NCBI GenBank assembly: GCA_016793095.1
Contig: JAEUJQ010000076.1
Coordinates: 112,272 to 176,271 of the forward strand
Length of the DNA stretch: 64,000 nt
Direction of reading: 5' to 3'
From: Myxococcaceae bacterium
Lineage (GTDB): Bacteria; Myxococcota; Myxococcia; Myxococcales; Myxococcaceae
The notes under the pieces were generated by a model. It did no database searches. It saw only the letters and a list, made by a program, of their open reading frames with translations, and had not been told where the DNA came from. Of this stretch, positions 15,572 through 24,330 are shown piece after piece (the stretch's first letter is position 1; each line of letters begins with the position of its first letter). Position numbers and translations under genes: made by a program.

Positions 15572-17803
15572 GTGATCTGGCGAGTGGTCCCTGGCGTGTT
15601 GCTCCTCGCGGGCTGTGCTGGCCGGGAACGGCTGTGCGACCCGGTCATCGAGGCGCCAGCGCGTGCGACGACGTCCATCGGCTCGTCGCTCGACGTGCTC
15701 GTCCGCTTCGTCAACGGCAGCGCGAAAGCCGTACACGTCTCGCAGCTGGAACTCTCGACCGACGAGGAGCTCTCGTTCGCGTCAGGGGACCGCGAGCTCT
15801 CCGTGCCGTCAGGGACCTGCGAGAGCCCTGGTGAGCGGCTCGTCACGCTGCGCTTCACGCCCACGAGGGTCGGCGCGCGGACGGAGCGCCTCACCGCGCT
15901 GCTCGACGACACGCCTGGCGCGGTCTCCATCCAGCTCATCGCGGTCGGCCCCCAGCTCGACGCGACGAAGGTGGTGAACTTCGGGCCGGTGGGCCTGCTG
16001 CCGGCCGGCTCCCGGACCCTCGAGGTGCGCAACGTCGGCACCGTGGACACGTCGCTCGAGGTGCGGGTCGAGCAGGTGCGCGCAGCGAGCGCATCGACCC
16101 GCTCCGACGAGCTCTGCGTCGGCGTCCTCCAGGGAGGCCGGTGCGAGGGAGCCGGACCGGTGCCCTTGCGTCGCGCCGCGACGATGCCGCTGCGGCTCGT
16201 GCCAGCGAGCGCCGGGCAGAAGGCCTGGGATGTCGAGCTGAGCGCCGGAGCGCAGCGGGCCGTCGTGCGCGTCCTGGCGACAGTCGTGGACACCTCGGGG
16301 TGTGTGATGCGCGCGCCCCCACCAGTGGACTTCGGCTTGCCGGTGCCCCCGGAGCGGGCACGCCGTCAGGTGCACCTCGAGAACACGGGCTCGACGTCGT
16401 GTCTGGTGGACGACGCGCGGACAACAGACCCGCAGTTCGTGGTCACGCGAGCGCCGTCCAACGTCGTCATCGTGCAGCCGGGTGAGGTGCTCTCGCTCGA
16501 CGTCGAGCTCGCCCTGAACAGCGTACGGAGCACCACGGCAACGCTGCGGGTCGACCTCGCCCGACACGACTCGCGCGCACCCGCGTCAGTGGACGTCACG
16601 CTCGAGGCGAAAGGGGCATCGGCCGCGTGTCTGCGTGGAGCACCCGAGCAGCTCGACTTCGGCACCTGGCGCATAGATTGCCGCTCGAGCGAGCGCCGGT
16701 TCGACCTGTTCAACGTGTGCGAACGACCCGTCATCTTCTCGTCAATGACTGTCGAGGCGCCGTTCGAGCTCACGTCCGTGCCAGCTCCGGGAACTGCGAT
16801 TCTGCCCGCGCGGTCGGTGGTCGCCGCAGCTCGGGTGACCTCGCTGAGTGGCGTGGGCTCCGTGTCTGGCGCGGTGCGGATCGAGGTCGACGACGGCAGC
16901 ATGTCGGCGGTGGGGCTGACCGTCCGCGGCGAGCCGCCCTCGTTCCAGAGCGACACCTTCCGCTTCGAACACCGGCCGCAGGTGGACGTGGTGCTGGTGC
17001 TGGATGACTCACCGTCGTTCGCGATGCATCACGGGCGCGTCCGGGCCGAGCTCGACCGCCTGGCTGAGCACCTGGGGCGCGAGACGAACGCGAGGATCGC
17101 CGTCACCACGACCGACGTGACCGCCACGGGGCCTCAGGGACGGTTCCGGTCGCTCGACGGTGGCGTCCGGTGGGCGTCGCCCGCGACGGCGGCGGGCCGG
17201 GCGGACTTCGCCGCGTTGAGCGCGCTCACGACGAGCGGCGCCGAGCACCAGTCGTGCCTCGAGGCGGCGGCGCGCTCCGTCACGGCTCCGCTCTCATCGG
17301 ACCCGACCGCGAACGGAGGCTTCCGACGACCGCCGGCTCCGCTCAGCCTGATCTGCGTGACGGATGACGCGGAGTACACGGCGACACCCGTCACTTGGCG
17401 GGCTGCGCTGGCAGGGCTCGACGGCGGACTGGTGACGTACTCGGTGGTGGGGCCCTTCAGCGCCAACTGCCCTGTCGATGCGCCCGACCTCGATGGTCGC
17501 CATGCCTCCACTGCCCGTGCATTGTCCGGCGCGACCGCCGATATCTGCGGACCCTGGGACTCGTTCTACGGAGTGGGTCTGGGCAGCTTTGGCTACCGGA
17601 AGATGTTCTTTCTCTCCTCGACTCCGCAGGTCCAGCACCCCACGTTCGTCGTCACCATCGACGGAGTGGTGGTGCCAGCGACCAGCTCCTCCGGTGTGCA
17701 GAACTGGCGCTACGACGCCGCGACCAACGCCATCATCATCAGCGACGCGATCGTCGAGGCCGAGCCTGACGTGCTGATCGTCACCTACCAGACGGCCTGC
17801 TGA
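15572..17803 (+). CDS. Lipoprotein with ASH/Ig-like domains and a vWA-like domain (743 aa)
   Basis: GTG start; MIWRVVPGVLLLAGC gives lipobox Cys15. Residues about 25-450 are a series of ASPM-SPD-2-Hydin-like immunoglobulin domains (LVTLRFTPTRVGARTE, VVNFGPVGLLPAGSRTLEV, PVDFGLPVPPERARRQVHLE, LDFGTWRIDCRSSERRF). From about 465 a von Willebrand A-like domain starts with PQVDVVLVLDDSPSF (D-D-S-x-S, MIDAS-like) and continues with ARIAVTTTDV and LSLICVTDDAEYT. Proteins of this build are typical of myxobacterial cell surfaces and may bind partner proteins in a metal-dependent way. The start lies 38 nt after the duplicated pfkA tail. A diverged piece of its middle is echoed downstream at about 18.47-18.60 kb. 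Confidence 0.82.
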   Translation: MIWRVVPGVLLLAGCAGRERLCDPVIEAPARATTSIGSSLDVLVRFVNGSAKAVHVSQLELSTDEELSFASGDRELSVPSGTCESPGERLVTLRFTPTRVGARTERLTALLDDTPGAVSIQLIAVGPQLDATKVVNFGPVGLLPAGSRTLEVRNVGTVDTSLEVRVEQVRAASASTRSDELCVGVLQGGRCEGAGPVPLRRAATMPLRLVPASAGQKAWDVELSAGAQRAVVRVLATVVDTSGCVMRAPPPVDFGLPVPPERARRQVHLENTGSTSCLVDDARTTDPQFVVTRAPSNVVIVQPGEVLSLDVELALNSVRSTTATLRVDLARHDSRAPASVDVTLEAKGASAACLRGAPEQLDFGTWRIDCRSSERRFDLFNVCERPVIFSSMTVEAPFELTSVPAPGTAILPARSVVAAARVTSLSGVGSVSGAVRIEVDDGSMSAVGLTVRGEPPSFQSDTFRFEHRPQVDVVLVLDDSPSFAMHHGRVRAELDRLAEHLGRETNARIAVTTTDVTATGPQGRFRSLDGGVRWASPATAAGRADFAALSALTTSGAEHQSCLEAAARSVTAPLSSDPTANGGFRRPPAPLSLICVTDDAEYTATPVTWRAALAGLDGGLVTYSVVGPFSANCPVDAPDLDGRHASTARALSGATADICGPWDSFYGVGLGSFGYRKMFFLSSTPQVQHPTFVVTIDGVVVPATSSSGVQNWRYDAATNAIIISDAIVEAEPDVLIVTYQTAC

Positions 17804-17839
17804 CCGGTTCGCCGGCACCAGCGAAGCTATGCTCGTCAC

Positions 17840-18427
17840 GTGAAGCTGCGCGTCGCCCAGCAGGTGAAGGACACCGAGGCCGAAGGGCCGGGTGTTCGCT
17901 ACGCCGTCTGGGTGCAGGGCTGCTCGCTCCGCTGCCCGGGCTGCTGCAACCCCGAGATGTTCGTCCACGGGAAGGGCGGCGTGGAGCTCGAGCCGGCCGC
18001 GCTCGCCGCCGAGGTGCTCGCGACGCCGGGCATCGAGGGCCTGTCGGTGCTCGGAGGCGAGCCCTTCGAGCAGCCCGAAGGCGTCGCCGAGCTGTGCCGC
18101 CTCGTGAAGGCCGCCGGCAAGACGGTGATGGTCTACTCCGGCTACACGCTCGACGAGCTACGCGCGCTGGTGAAGACCACGCCCGCGGTCCAGGCCGTGC
18201 TCGACACCGCCGACCTGCTGCTCGACGGCCGCTACGACGCCACGAAGCCCGAGACGACGCGCCGGTGGGTGGGCTCCACCAATCAGACGCTGCACTTCTT
18301 CACCGACGCCTACCGCCCCGACGACCCGCGGTTCTGGACGTCGAACACCGTCGAGCTGCGCCTCGAGCGCGGCAAGCTGACCATCAACGGCTGGCCCGCG
18401 CCGGCCGACCTGCTGCGCGCGCGATGA
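17840..18427 (+). CDS. 4Fe-4S radical-SAM activase-like protein (195 aa)
   Basis: A small radical S-adenosylmethionine protein of the kind that includes the anaerobic ribonucleotide reductase activase NrdG. The iron-sulfur motif is C28-S-L-R-C32-P-G-C35, within WVQGCSLRCPGCCNPEMF, and the SAM-binding glycine motif is GGEPF in LSVLGGEPFEQP. No glycyl-radical enzyme is encoded nearby, so its partner is unknown. The GTG start at 17840 lies 37 nt after the previous stop. The C-terminal part (VELRLERGKLTINGWP) is unlike NrdG, so activation of a reductase is uncertain. Length fits the 150-200 aa of the family. Confidence 0.85.
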   Translation: MKLRVAQQVKDTEAEGPGVRYAVWVQGCSLRCPGCCNPEMFVHGKGGVELEPAALAAEVLATPGIEGLSVLGGEPFEQPEGVAELCRLVKAAGKTVMVYSGYTLDELRALVKTTPAVQAVLDTADLLLDGRYDATKPETTRRWVGSTNQTLHFFTDAYRPDDPRFWTSNTVELRLERGKLTINGWPAPADLLRAR

Positions 18428-18454
18428 GCGGTCGCCGCACCGTCACGCCTTCCG

Positions 18455-18600
18455 TGGCCGCAGCGCGCAGCCGGCCGTCGTGCGCGTCCGGCCGTCGTGC
18501 GCGTCCGGCGGTCGTTGCGACCCCACGGCCCGCGCCGTGGGTACCTCGAGGTGTGCGACGCGCGCGCGCCCAACAGTGAATTGAGGCCTCCGGTGCCGTC
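18455..18600 (+). repeat. 17-bp tandem repeat and diverged echo of the 15.6-kb gene
   Basis: GGCCGTCGTGCGCGTCC occurs twice in tandem from about 18473, with a degraded third unit. The same 17-mer occurs inside the 743-aa lipoprotein gene at 16259-16275. What follows there (ACCTCGGGGTGTG, then GATGCGCGCG and CCACCAGTG) matches what follows here (ACCTCGAGGTGTG, CGACGCGCGCG, CCAACAGTG), with an insertion between. I read this as a diverged partial duplication in the gap between 18427 and 18679. No open gene is preserved. Confidence 0.5.
18522..18541. terminator. Perfect 8-bp hairpin downstream of the radical-SAM gene
   Basis: CCCACGGC and GCCGTGGG pair perfectly around a 4-nt loop, about 95 nt after the stop at 18427. 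There is no T-run on either side. It could end transcripts of the upstream gene, or be a chance GC-rich stem inside the duplicated fragment. Confidence 0.35.
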
Positions 18601-18678
18601 CGCTCGGCCCCGGGACGACACCCGCGAGCGCAGCGCATCTTCGCGCAAGAGGACGTGTTTCTGCGAAGCTGCCCTCGC

Positions 18679-19680
18679 ATGTCCGTCGCCCGCGTCACCC
18701 ACGCCGAAGCCAACCTGCTCACGCTCGCGCGCTGCGTGGTGGGGAGTGGACCGGCGCCCGAGCTGACGCGCCTGCTGCTCGTGAGCGTCGCGCCGCCAAC
18801 GAAGCTGGGGCCCACGTCGGCGGCGCTGCTCGAAGACACCCTCGCGCGCGGCGTCGCGTTCGCCATGCTGCAGGAAGGCGGGTGGACGAACGAGGTCGAC
18901 GGCCGCCTCTGGAGCCACCCGCTGCCACCGCTGCACTTCACCGCGAACACCGTCAGGCTGTTGCAGTGGGCGCTGCGCCTCCCGCTCGCCGAGCCTGAGG
19001 TCGTCGCGCTCAAGTTCGACGGCCGCCTGACACCCGCCGAGGAGGTGTTCGCCGCGCTGCTGCTCGAGCGCGCGCGGGGCACGGCGGCCGAGGCGACACT
19101 GATGAGCCAGGCGGTGCTGCGCGAGTTGCCCCTCGTTCAGCTCATGCACGCCGCGACCCTGGGCCGCGTGGGTGCGCTCACGGTGTCGCCCCTCACGAAG
19201 GCCCACCTGCCGTGGGTGCGTGGGCTGCTCGACCTGCTCGGCGACACCTGGCTCTCAGCCGAGCTGCTCAAGCCCCAGCTCGCGCAGCCGAAGATCCTCG
19301 CCCGTGTCGGCCGCGCGCAGAGCGACGTCGCGGCGTCGTTCCTCGACGTGGTGGACGCGCAGCAGCACCGGCACCTCGCGCGGTTCTTCATCGACGCGGC
19401 CGCGGCCTGGCTCGCGACGCGCTCGGGCGTGAACGACCTCGTCGCGCTCGACCCCGAGTCACCGCTGCGTGAACGCGGCGAGGCGCGGCAGCAGGCCGGC
19501 GCGCTGTGGCGCGTGCTGGAGCGCCTCGAGCAGTGGGATCAGCAGCACCGCGGCACCCGCTTCATCGACGACGGCTACGACGTCGCCCAGGCTCTGGTGA
19601 AGGACTGGGAGCGGCTGGGTCCCAACGGCTTCGCCGCCGCGCGCAGGCTCGTCGCCGAGCTCGAGTCGCTACCGACCTGA
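18679..19680 (+). CDS. Alpha-helical protein, possible FtsH-MoxR-vWA system component (333 aa)
   Basis: No catalytic motif. The ATG at 18679 begins MSVARVTHAEANLLTLARCV, an opening like a family of myxobacterial proteins that accompany MoxR/vWA 'ternary' loci (from memory; not certain). The protein is mostly helical with conserved-looking blocks (LLQWALRLPLAEPEV, LTPAEEVFAALLLERARG, WLSAELLKPQLAQP, FLDVVDAQQHRHLARFF). It is on the same strand as the FtsH-like operon that starts 2 kb downstream, separated by three minus-strand genes. Its last 12 nt overlap the 3' end of the convergent 113-aa gene. Cytoplasmic: no signal or membrane segment. Function unknown. Confidence 0.72.
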   Translation: MSVARVTHAEANLLTLARCVVGSGPAPELTRLLLVSVAPPTKLGPTSAALLEDTLARGVAFAMLQEGGWTNEVDGRLWSHPLPPLHFTANTVRLLQWALRLPLAEPEVVALKFDGRLTPAEEVFAALLLERARGTAAEATLMSQAVLRELPLVQLMHAATLGRVGALTVSPLTKAHLPWVRGLLDLLGDTWLSAELLKPQLAQPKILARVGRAQSDVAASFLDVVDAQQHRHLARFFIDAAAAWLATRSGVNDLVALDPESPLRERGEARQQAGALWRVLERLEQWDQQHRGTRFIDDGYDVAQALVKDWERLGPNGFAAARRLVAELESLPT

Positions 19681-20010
19681 CGAGCCCGCCGAAGGCAGCT
19701 TCCGAGACTGCAGCAACCGACAGCGGAACGTCGAGTTCCAGCGTCGCTCGCTGATGCGCCGCACCGTCACCTCCACGACCTGGAACGTGAGCTCCAACCG
19801 CCCCTCCGGTAACGACAGGGGCGCCTCCCACTCGACGCGAGAGGCGTGGTGCATGGGCAGCTTCAGCGCCGGGGGCGCGAGCTGGCTCGGGAGCGCGTCG
19901 CGGCTCGTCTCGATTACATAGACGACGCCTTCCTCGAGCCCCCCTGCGAAGGGCTGCGGCGCCCCGCCATCGGCCACCAGCAACACCATGCTCAACAGCT
20001 CCGCGACCAT
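19669..20010 (-). CDS. Small secreted hypothetical protein (113 aa)
   Basis: I do not recognise it. The N-terminus MVAELLSMVLLVADGGAPQP could be a short signal sequence. The middle (VEWEAPLSLPEGRLELTFQV, EVTVRRISERRW) is beta-strand-like. It lies 22 nt after the 361-aa gene on the same strand and would be the last gene of the three-gene minus-strand operon 21513-19669. It overlaps the end of the convergent 333-aa gene by 12 nt. Coding support is modest: spacing and codon bias only. Confidence 0.5.
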   Translation of the reverse strand: MVAELLSMVLLVADGGAPQPFAGGLEEGVVYVIETSRDALPSQLAPPALKLPMHHASRVEWEAPLSLPEGRLELTFQVVEVTVRRISERRWNSTFRCRLLQSRKLPSAGSSGR

Positions 20011-20032
20011 CGCATCGCCTCACACGCGCCGG

Positions 20033-21118
20033 TCATGGGTCGAACCCGAGGTCGGGGTATGACGCCTTGATGACCTCGCGCACCGCCTCGAGCTGACACT
20101 CGAGGAACTCCTCGTTCTCTTCGTGGCGGCCGTACTTCTCGCCCCACCAGGTGTTGACGGTGCCGCCGAAGAGGAACGTCTGGAACATCGCCTCGCCCGC
20201 GAACGCCGGGTGCTCGACGCGTCGCGCGCACATGTACAGCCGCGCCTTCATCTCGCAGGGGAAGAAGCTGTTCAGCTCGGGCAGCTCCTTGCCCAGCGGC
20301 GTGGGGAAGCCGAACGCGCCCTGCCACAGGAAGGAATACGGGCCGCGTGACTCGAGCGCTGCGTCGCCGGGCTTCCCCGAGACGTACGCGCTCACCATCT
20401 TCGCCTTGTCGATGGTCAGCACGTCCCACGCGCGGTCGGCGATGGTGATGCCGCGCTTCTTCACGTCCACCGTCGCGCCGTCGAGCGTGTTGTTCGGCGC
20501 GATGGCGCTCTCGGGCACGCCGTAGAGCCAGTTCGAGAAGTAGTTCCAGTCGCTCTTCCCGATGCGCAGGACGTCGTCCTTCACCACCTCGCCGTTCTCG
20601 TCGTAGCCGAAGGGGCTGGGGCGGTCGGCCACCTTCACATCGAGCTGGTAGTAGCCGAAGAAGACGTTGAACCAGCGGCTGCGCGGGTCGCCGTAGAGGC
20701 CGACGCGGCACGCTCCCTGCGGCGCGCCGCACGAGAAGCAGACGTTGAAGAGCAGCGGCGGGTAGTCCTTGAAGAAGACCTCGTCGACCTTGTGGCCCAC
20801 GTTCGCTGGCGCCGCCTGCTGCCGGTCGACGTTGATCTCGAGCACGAACGGCACGCCCTCGGAGCGGCCGAAGCGGTGATCGTCCACCACCGCCGTCGGC
20901 ACCGTCACGTGCCCGTCGATGTCGCCGGTGAGCGGCAGCCCCTCGAGCACCGAGTCGAGCCATCCCGCGCTCTTCGTCGCGAAGGCGAGGCGCGTCTTCG
21001 CCCGCCAGAAGGCGTCGTCGGCGCGCGTGGGCTGCGTCGCCTGGTCCTTCAAGCGTGCACATCGCTCGAGGGCGCGCTTCGACGCCTCGGGGGTCGCCAC
21101 CGGCCAGGTCATCGTCAT
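20033..21118 (-). CDS. Conserved-looking hypothetical protein (361 aa)
   Basis: Family not recognised. It is soluble, with no signal peptide, and rich in aromatic residues. A cysteine cluster lies near residues 130-140 (FNVCFSCGAPQGACRVGLYG). Blocks that look conserved include LEGLPLTGDIDGHVTVP, FKDYPPLLFNVCFSCG, GKSDWNYFSNWLYG and FLFGGTVNTWWGEKYG. Its ATG overlaps the stop of the upstream 132-aa secreted-protein gene (ATGA, 21115-21118), so the two are translationally coupled. The cysteines could bind a metal, but spacing does not match a known finger. No mobile-element signal. Confidence 0.72.
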   Translation of the reverse strand: MTMTWPVATPEASKRALERCARLKDQATQPTRADDAFWRAKTRLAFATKSAGWLDSVLEGLPLTGDIDGHVTVPTAVVDDHRFGRSEGVPFVLEINVDRQQAAPANVGHKVDEVFFKDYPPLLFNVCFSCGAPQGACRVGLYGDPRSRWFNVFFGYYQLDVKVADRPSPFGYDENGEVVKDDVLRIGKSDWNYFSNWLYGVPESAIAPNNTLDGATVDVKKRGITIADRAWDVLTIDKAKMVSAYVSGKPGDAALESRGPYSFLWQGAFGFPTPLGKELPELNSFFPCEMKARLYMCARRVEHPAFAGEAMFQTFLFGGTVNTWWGEKYGRHEENEEFLECQLEAVREVIKASYPDLGFDP

Positions 21119-21513
21119 TTGAGCTTCACCTTCGCGCGCACGCCCGTGGCGAGCCGCAGCGCCGACGCGAGCTGTCTGGCCCCCTCCGCCGAGGCCCTCG
21201 GGAGGTCGGCTGGCGTCTTCGCCTCCTCCCGCACATGCTCGAGCACCCGGCCGTCGCGCTCGAAGGTGATGGCGAGGTCCACCACGTAGCCGCCGTCACG
21301 CTTCGTGAGCGACCCCGACACGCTCGCGCTTCGCTTCACGTCGGTCTTCGTCACCACGCCATAGCCCTGGCCCTCGAGCTCCTTCTTCACCGCCGCCTGC
21401 ACGGCCTCGGCGTCGGCCGCCGTCGCCCCCGTCACCTCGGGCTTCGGCACGGCGATGGTGAGGCCCTGCGCGGGCGGCGCGGTGAGGCAGAGCGCGAGCA
21501 CGGCGTGCAGCAT
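21115..21513 (-). CDS. Secreted hypothetical protein (132 aa)
   Basis: MLHAVLALCLTAPPAQG is a clear signal peptide with cleavage near AQG. The mature part begins LTIAVPKPEVTGATAADAEA and contains VQAAVKKELEGQGYGVVTK and GYVVDLAITFERDG. This pattern (conserved I/V-x-V, a helix, a GYxVVT strand) resembles small periplasmic proteins that assess or bind like CsgG/FlgO-type domains, but I cannot assign it. First gene of the minus-strand operon with the 361- and 113-aa genes. The 121-nt gap to the divergent 186-aa gene must hold both promoters; no clear boxes seen. Confidence 0.68.
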   Translation of the reverse strand: MLHAVLALCLTAPPAQGLTIAVPKPEVTGATAADAEAVQAAVKKELEGQGYGVVTKTDVKRSASVSGSLTKRDGGYVVDLAITFERDGRVLEHVREEAKTPADLPRASAEGARQLASALRLATGVRAKVKLK

Positions 21514-21634
21514 TCCGGCGAATGGAACGTCGTGCGGTGCCGAAATGCAAGGTCGCCCTCGCGCCCGCCGCGTCGGGCAGGCCGTTCAGCTTCGCGCGTG
21601 GCTCTCGTCCGACAGGTGTGCTCCGCTACCCGTC

Positions 21635-22195
21635 ATGAGTCGCGCCTACCGGATCTCCATCAAAGAGTCGCTCTCGCAGCACGTCCAGGTCGAGGACGGC
21701 GTGAGCTCCACCCTCGAGCTGCTGCCGATCCTCCAGAAGGACCGCATGAGCGCGCTCCTCGGCGCCGAGCTCGAGGGCCGCGGCTTCACCCGGAAGGGCA
21801 ACACCGCCAGCCGCAAGGAGAAGAACGGCGTCGAGGTCGAGGTCGACCTCGAGACCGGCCAGGTGTCGGCGACCGCCGAGGGGCACCAGGACGTGAAGCT
21901 CGAGACCGAGCGCACCGCCGTCGTCGACCAGAACCACAAGGACGAGCGCGAGGCGTCGCTGCGCCGGGTCGCCCAGGAGGCCCTCAAGCGCGAGGCGAAG
22001 AGCGAAGAGGAGGCCCTGCGGAAGAAGGTGACGCAGCAGCTCGAGGGCACGCTCAAGGACCTCAAGGAAGAGCTCGACGGCGTGGTGAACCGCGTCACCG
22101 CCACTGCCCTCAAGACCCGCGCGGCCGAGCTCGGCCAGGTCGAAGAGGTGCACGAGGACGCCAACGGCGGTCTCACCATCAAGGTGCGCGTCTGA
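21635..22195 (+). CDS. FtsH-system companion protein with coiled coil (186 aa)
   Basis: ATG at 21635. Residues 1-75 form a small alpha/beta domain: MSRAYRISIKESLSQHVQVE, then STLELLPILQKDRMSALLGAELEGRGF and NGVEVEVDLETGQVSA. I recall this opening (…ESL..vV.VEDGV.. LELLPIL...RM..LLa.EL..RGF) from proteins encoded next to soluble FtsH-like AAA proteases in predicted FtsH ternary conflict systems. Residues about 90-165 are a charged coiled coil (DEREASLRRVAQEALKREA), and the last 20 form a VEEVHEDANGGLTIKVRV strand-turn-strand. It is first in a tight operon, 21 nt before the protease gene. Role probably adaptor or regulator of the protease; that is inference. Confidence 0.78.
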   Translation: MSRAYRISIKESLSQHVQVEDGVSSTLELLPILQKDRMSALLGAELEGRGFTRKGNTASRKEKNGVEVEVDLETGQVSATAEGHQDVKLETERTAVVDQNHKDEREASLRRVAQEALKREAKSEEEALRKKVTQQLEGTLKDLKEELDGVVNRVTATALKTRAAELGQVEEVHEDANGGLTIKVRV

Positions 22196-22216
22196 CGTTC
22201 CCCCCGGAGCCCGTTC

Positions 22217-24325
22217 GTGTCTCTGCTCGTCCCTGAAGATCAGCTCCCCGTCGAGCTCACGCCCTTCGCTGCCGTCGAGGCCGCGTACCCGGCCGAGATC
22301 GCGCGCATCACCGAGGCCCTGCGCAGCGGCCTGCCCACGCTCGTCGAGTGCGAGAAGGAGCTCACGCCCTACCTCTACAAGGCCGTGCGCGACCGCCTGA
22401 AGAAGGAGGGCCGCTCGTTCCTCTACCTCGACGGCCGGCCCATTCCCGAGCTGCCGCCGCTGCAGCCCGGCATGGGCCTCGTCGGCACCATCGTCTTCTA
22501 CCTGCGCGAGGCGGTGCGCGGCGTCGCCAACGAGCGCGTGCTCGTGCTGCCGCACCTCGACCTGCTCACCACCAGCGTGGGCGGCCTCACCAGCGAGGCG
22601 CGCGAGGTCATTCCCCTGCTGTACGAGAACCCCGAGCTCGTCTTCCTCGGCTTCAAGGACCCGTCGTTCCCCCTGCCGAAGGTGATCGAGAACCTGTTCC
22701 CCCGGCAGGAGCACCTGCTCGGCGTGCCCCGCGACCGCCTGCGCTTCCTCGTCACCCAGCGCGAGTCCCGTAAGCTCTCGAACGCCCGCGCGCTCAAGGG
22801 CTACCAGCTCTACAAGCACGTCTCGGGCGTGAACGCGGTGCGCCTGCGGCGGCTGCTCTCGACGCTCACCGGCGAGGACTACCCGAGCGACCCCAGGCCC
22901 GCCGAGCGCCAGCTGCGCCAGGCCACCCTCGTCGGGCAGCTCACTCTGCCGGACATCGACCTCGAGAAGGACGTCGGCGGCTACGCCAAGGTGAAGGAGC
23001 GCCTGTCGAAGGAGATCCTCGACGTGCTCGCCCTGAAGGACGCGGCGGCCGACGAGGCGACGATGAAGAACATCGAGGGCCTCATCCCGCGCGGCATGAT
23101 CTTCTGGGGCCCGCCCGGCACCGGCAAGACGCTCTTCGCGAAGGCCATGGCGACCTCGCTGGGCGCCGCGGTGACGGTGGTGAGCGGCCCCGAGCTCAAG
23201 TCGAAGTGGGTCGGCGAGTCGGAGGAGAACCTGCGGCAGGTCTTCACGCGCGCGCGGCAGGCGGCGCCGGCCATCATCGTCTTCGACGAGCTCGACTCGT
23301 TCGCCACGGCGCGCGGCACCTACCAGGGCTCGGGCGTCGAGCACTCGATGGTGAACCAGCTGCTCACCGAGATGGACGGCTTCCGGAAGGACGAGCTCGT
23401 CTTCGTCGTCGGCACCACGAACTTCGTCGAGTCGCTCGACCCGGCGCTGCTGCGCCCCGGCCGCTTCGAGTTCCACCTGCACATTCCCTACCCGAACGCG
23501 GAAGACCGGCGCGCCATCATCGGCATCTACGACCGCAAGCTGGCGCTCAACCTCGCGCCGCGCGGCCTCGAGTGGCTGGTGAAGAAGACCGGCGAGTTCG
23601 TCGAGGGCACCGGCTCGCTGTACTCCGGCGACCACATTCAAGCGCTCTGCCGGGCCATCGCGCGCCTGCGGCTGCGCGAGAAGCTCACCACGCCGACCGA
23701 CGTCGAGGACATCGAGCGCACCATCGCGGGCATGGTCGACCGCATGAAGCTGACGCCGAAGGAGGAGCGCGTGGTGGCCACCCACGAGGCCGGCCACGCC
23801 GTCGTGTCGCTCTTCTGCCCGACGTCGGCGCCCATCGAGCGCATGTCGATTCAAGGCGACTTCACCGCCGGCTACGTGCGGCACGCCGAGCGCACGCACC
23901 AGCGCGTGATGACCATCGGCCAGCTGCTCGACGACGTCTGCGTGCTCTTCGGCGGGCGCGAGGCCGAGCAGCTCTTCTTCGACGACGTCTCGTGGGGCTA
24001 CGGCAACGACCTGTCACGGGCTACCGACATCGCGCGGGCGCTGGTCGAGGACTACGGGCTCGCCGGCGAGGTCGTGGGCATGCGGCGCGTCGAGGTGTCG
24101 AGCGAAGACCCGGTGTCCGAGGTGACGAAGGCCGCGCTCGACAGGGCCATCGCCGAGATCCTCGAGGCCCAGCGCAAGCGGGCGCGCGACATCCTCACCG
24201 CGAACAAGGCGCTGGTGACGTCGCTGCGCGACCTGCTCATCGAGAAGAAGGTGCTCGACGCATCGGCGCTCGCCTCGCTCTTGCCCGCCGTGCCCAAGAA
24301 AGACCCCGTCGCTTCGGAGCGTTGA
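22217..24325 (+). CDS. Soluble FtsH-like AAA+ protease with M41 peptidase domain (702 aa)
   Basis: ATP-dependent protease. Residues 1-250 lack transmembrane helices and look like a degenerate AAA+ domain (VLVLPHLDLLTTS in place of Walker B, LVFLGFKDPSFPLPKVIENL, no P-loop). The active AAA+ module follows: Walker A GPPGTGKT at 298-305, Walker B IIVFDELDSF near 356, and the second region of homology TTNFVESLDPALLRPGRF. The M41 metallopeptidase domain has H523-E-A-G-H527 and the third zinc ligand Asp598 in YGNDLSRATDIAR. Ordinary FtsH has two N-terminal membrane helices and about 610-650 residues; here the protein should be cytosolic. GTG start at 22217. Operon with the 186-aa gene before it and two small genes after it (5- and 3-nt gaps). 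Confidence 0.93.
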   Translation: MSLLVPEDQLPVELTPFAAVEAAYPAEIARITEALRSGLPTLVECEKELTPYLYKAVRDRLKKEGRSFLYLDGRPIPELPPLQPGMGLVGTIVFYLREAVRGVANERVLVLPHLDLLTTSVGGLTSEAREVIPLLYENPELVFLGFKDPSFPLPKVIENLFPRQEHLLGVPRDRLRFLVTQRESRKLSNARALKGYQLYKHVSGVNAVRLRRLLSTLTGEDYPSDPRPAERQLRQATLVGQLTLPDIDLEKDVGGYAKVKERLSKEILDVLALKDAAADEATMKNIEGLIPRGMIFWGPPGTGKTLFAKAMATSLGAAVTVVSGPELKSKWVGESEENLRQVFTRARQAAPAIIVFDELDSFATARGTYQGSGVEHSMVNQLLTEMDGFRKDELVFVVGTTNFVESLDPALLRPGRFEFHLHIPYPNAEDRRAIIGIYDRKLALNLAPRGLEWLVKKTGEFVEGTGSLYSGDHIQALCRAIARLRLREKLTTPTDVEDIERTIAGMVDRMKLTPKEERVVATHEAGHAVVSLFCPTSAPIERMSIQGDFTAGYVRHAERTHQRVMTIGQLLDDVCVLFGGREAEQLFFDDVSWGYGNDLSRATDIARALVEDYGLAGEVVGMRRVEVSSEDPVSEVTKAALDRAIAEILEAQRKRARDILTANKALVTSLRDLLIEKKVLDASALASLLPAVPKKDPVASER

Positions 24326-24330
24326 CACCA

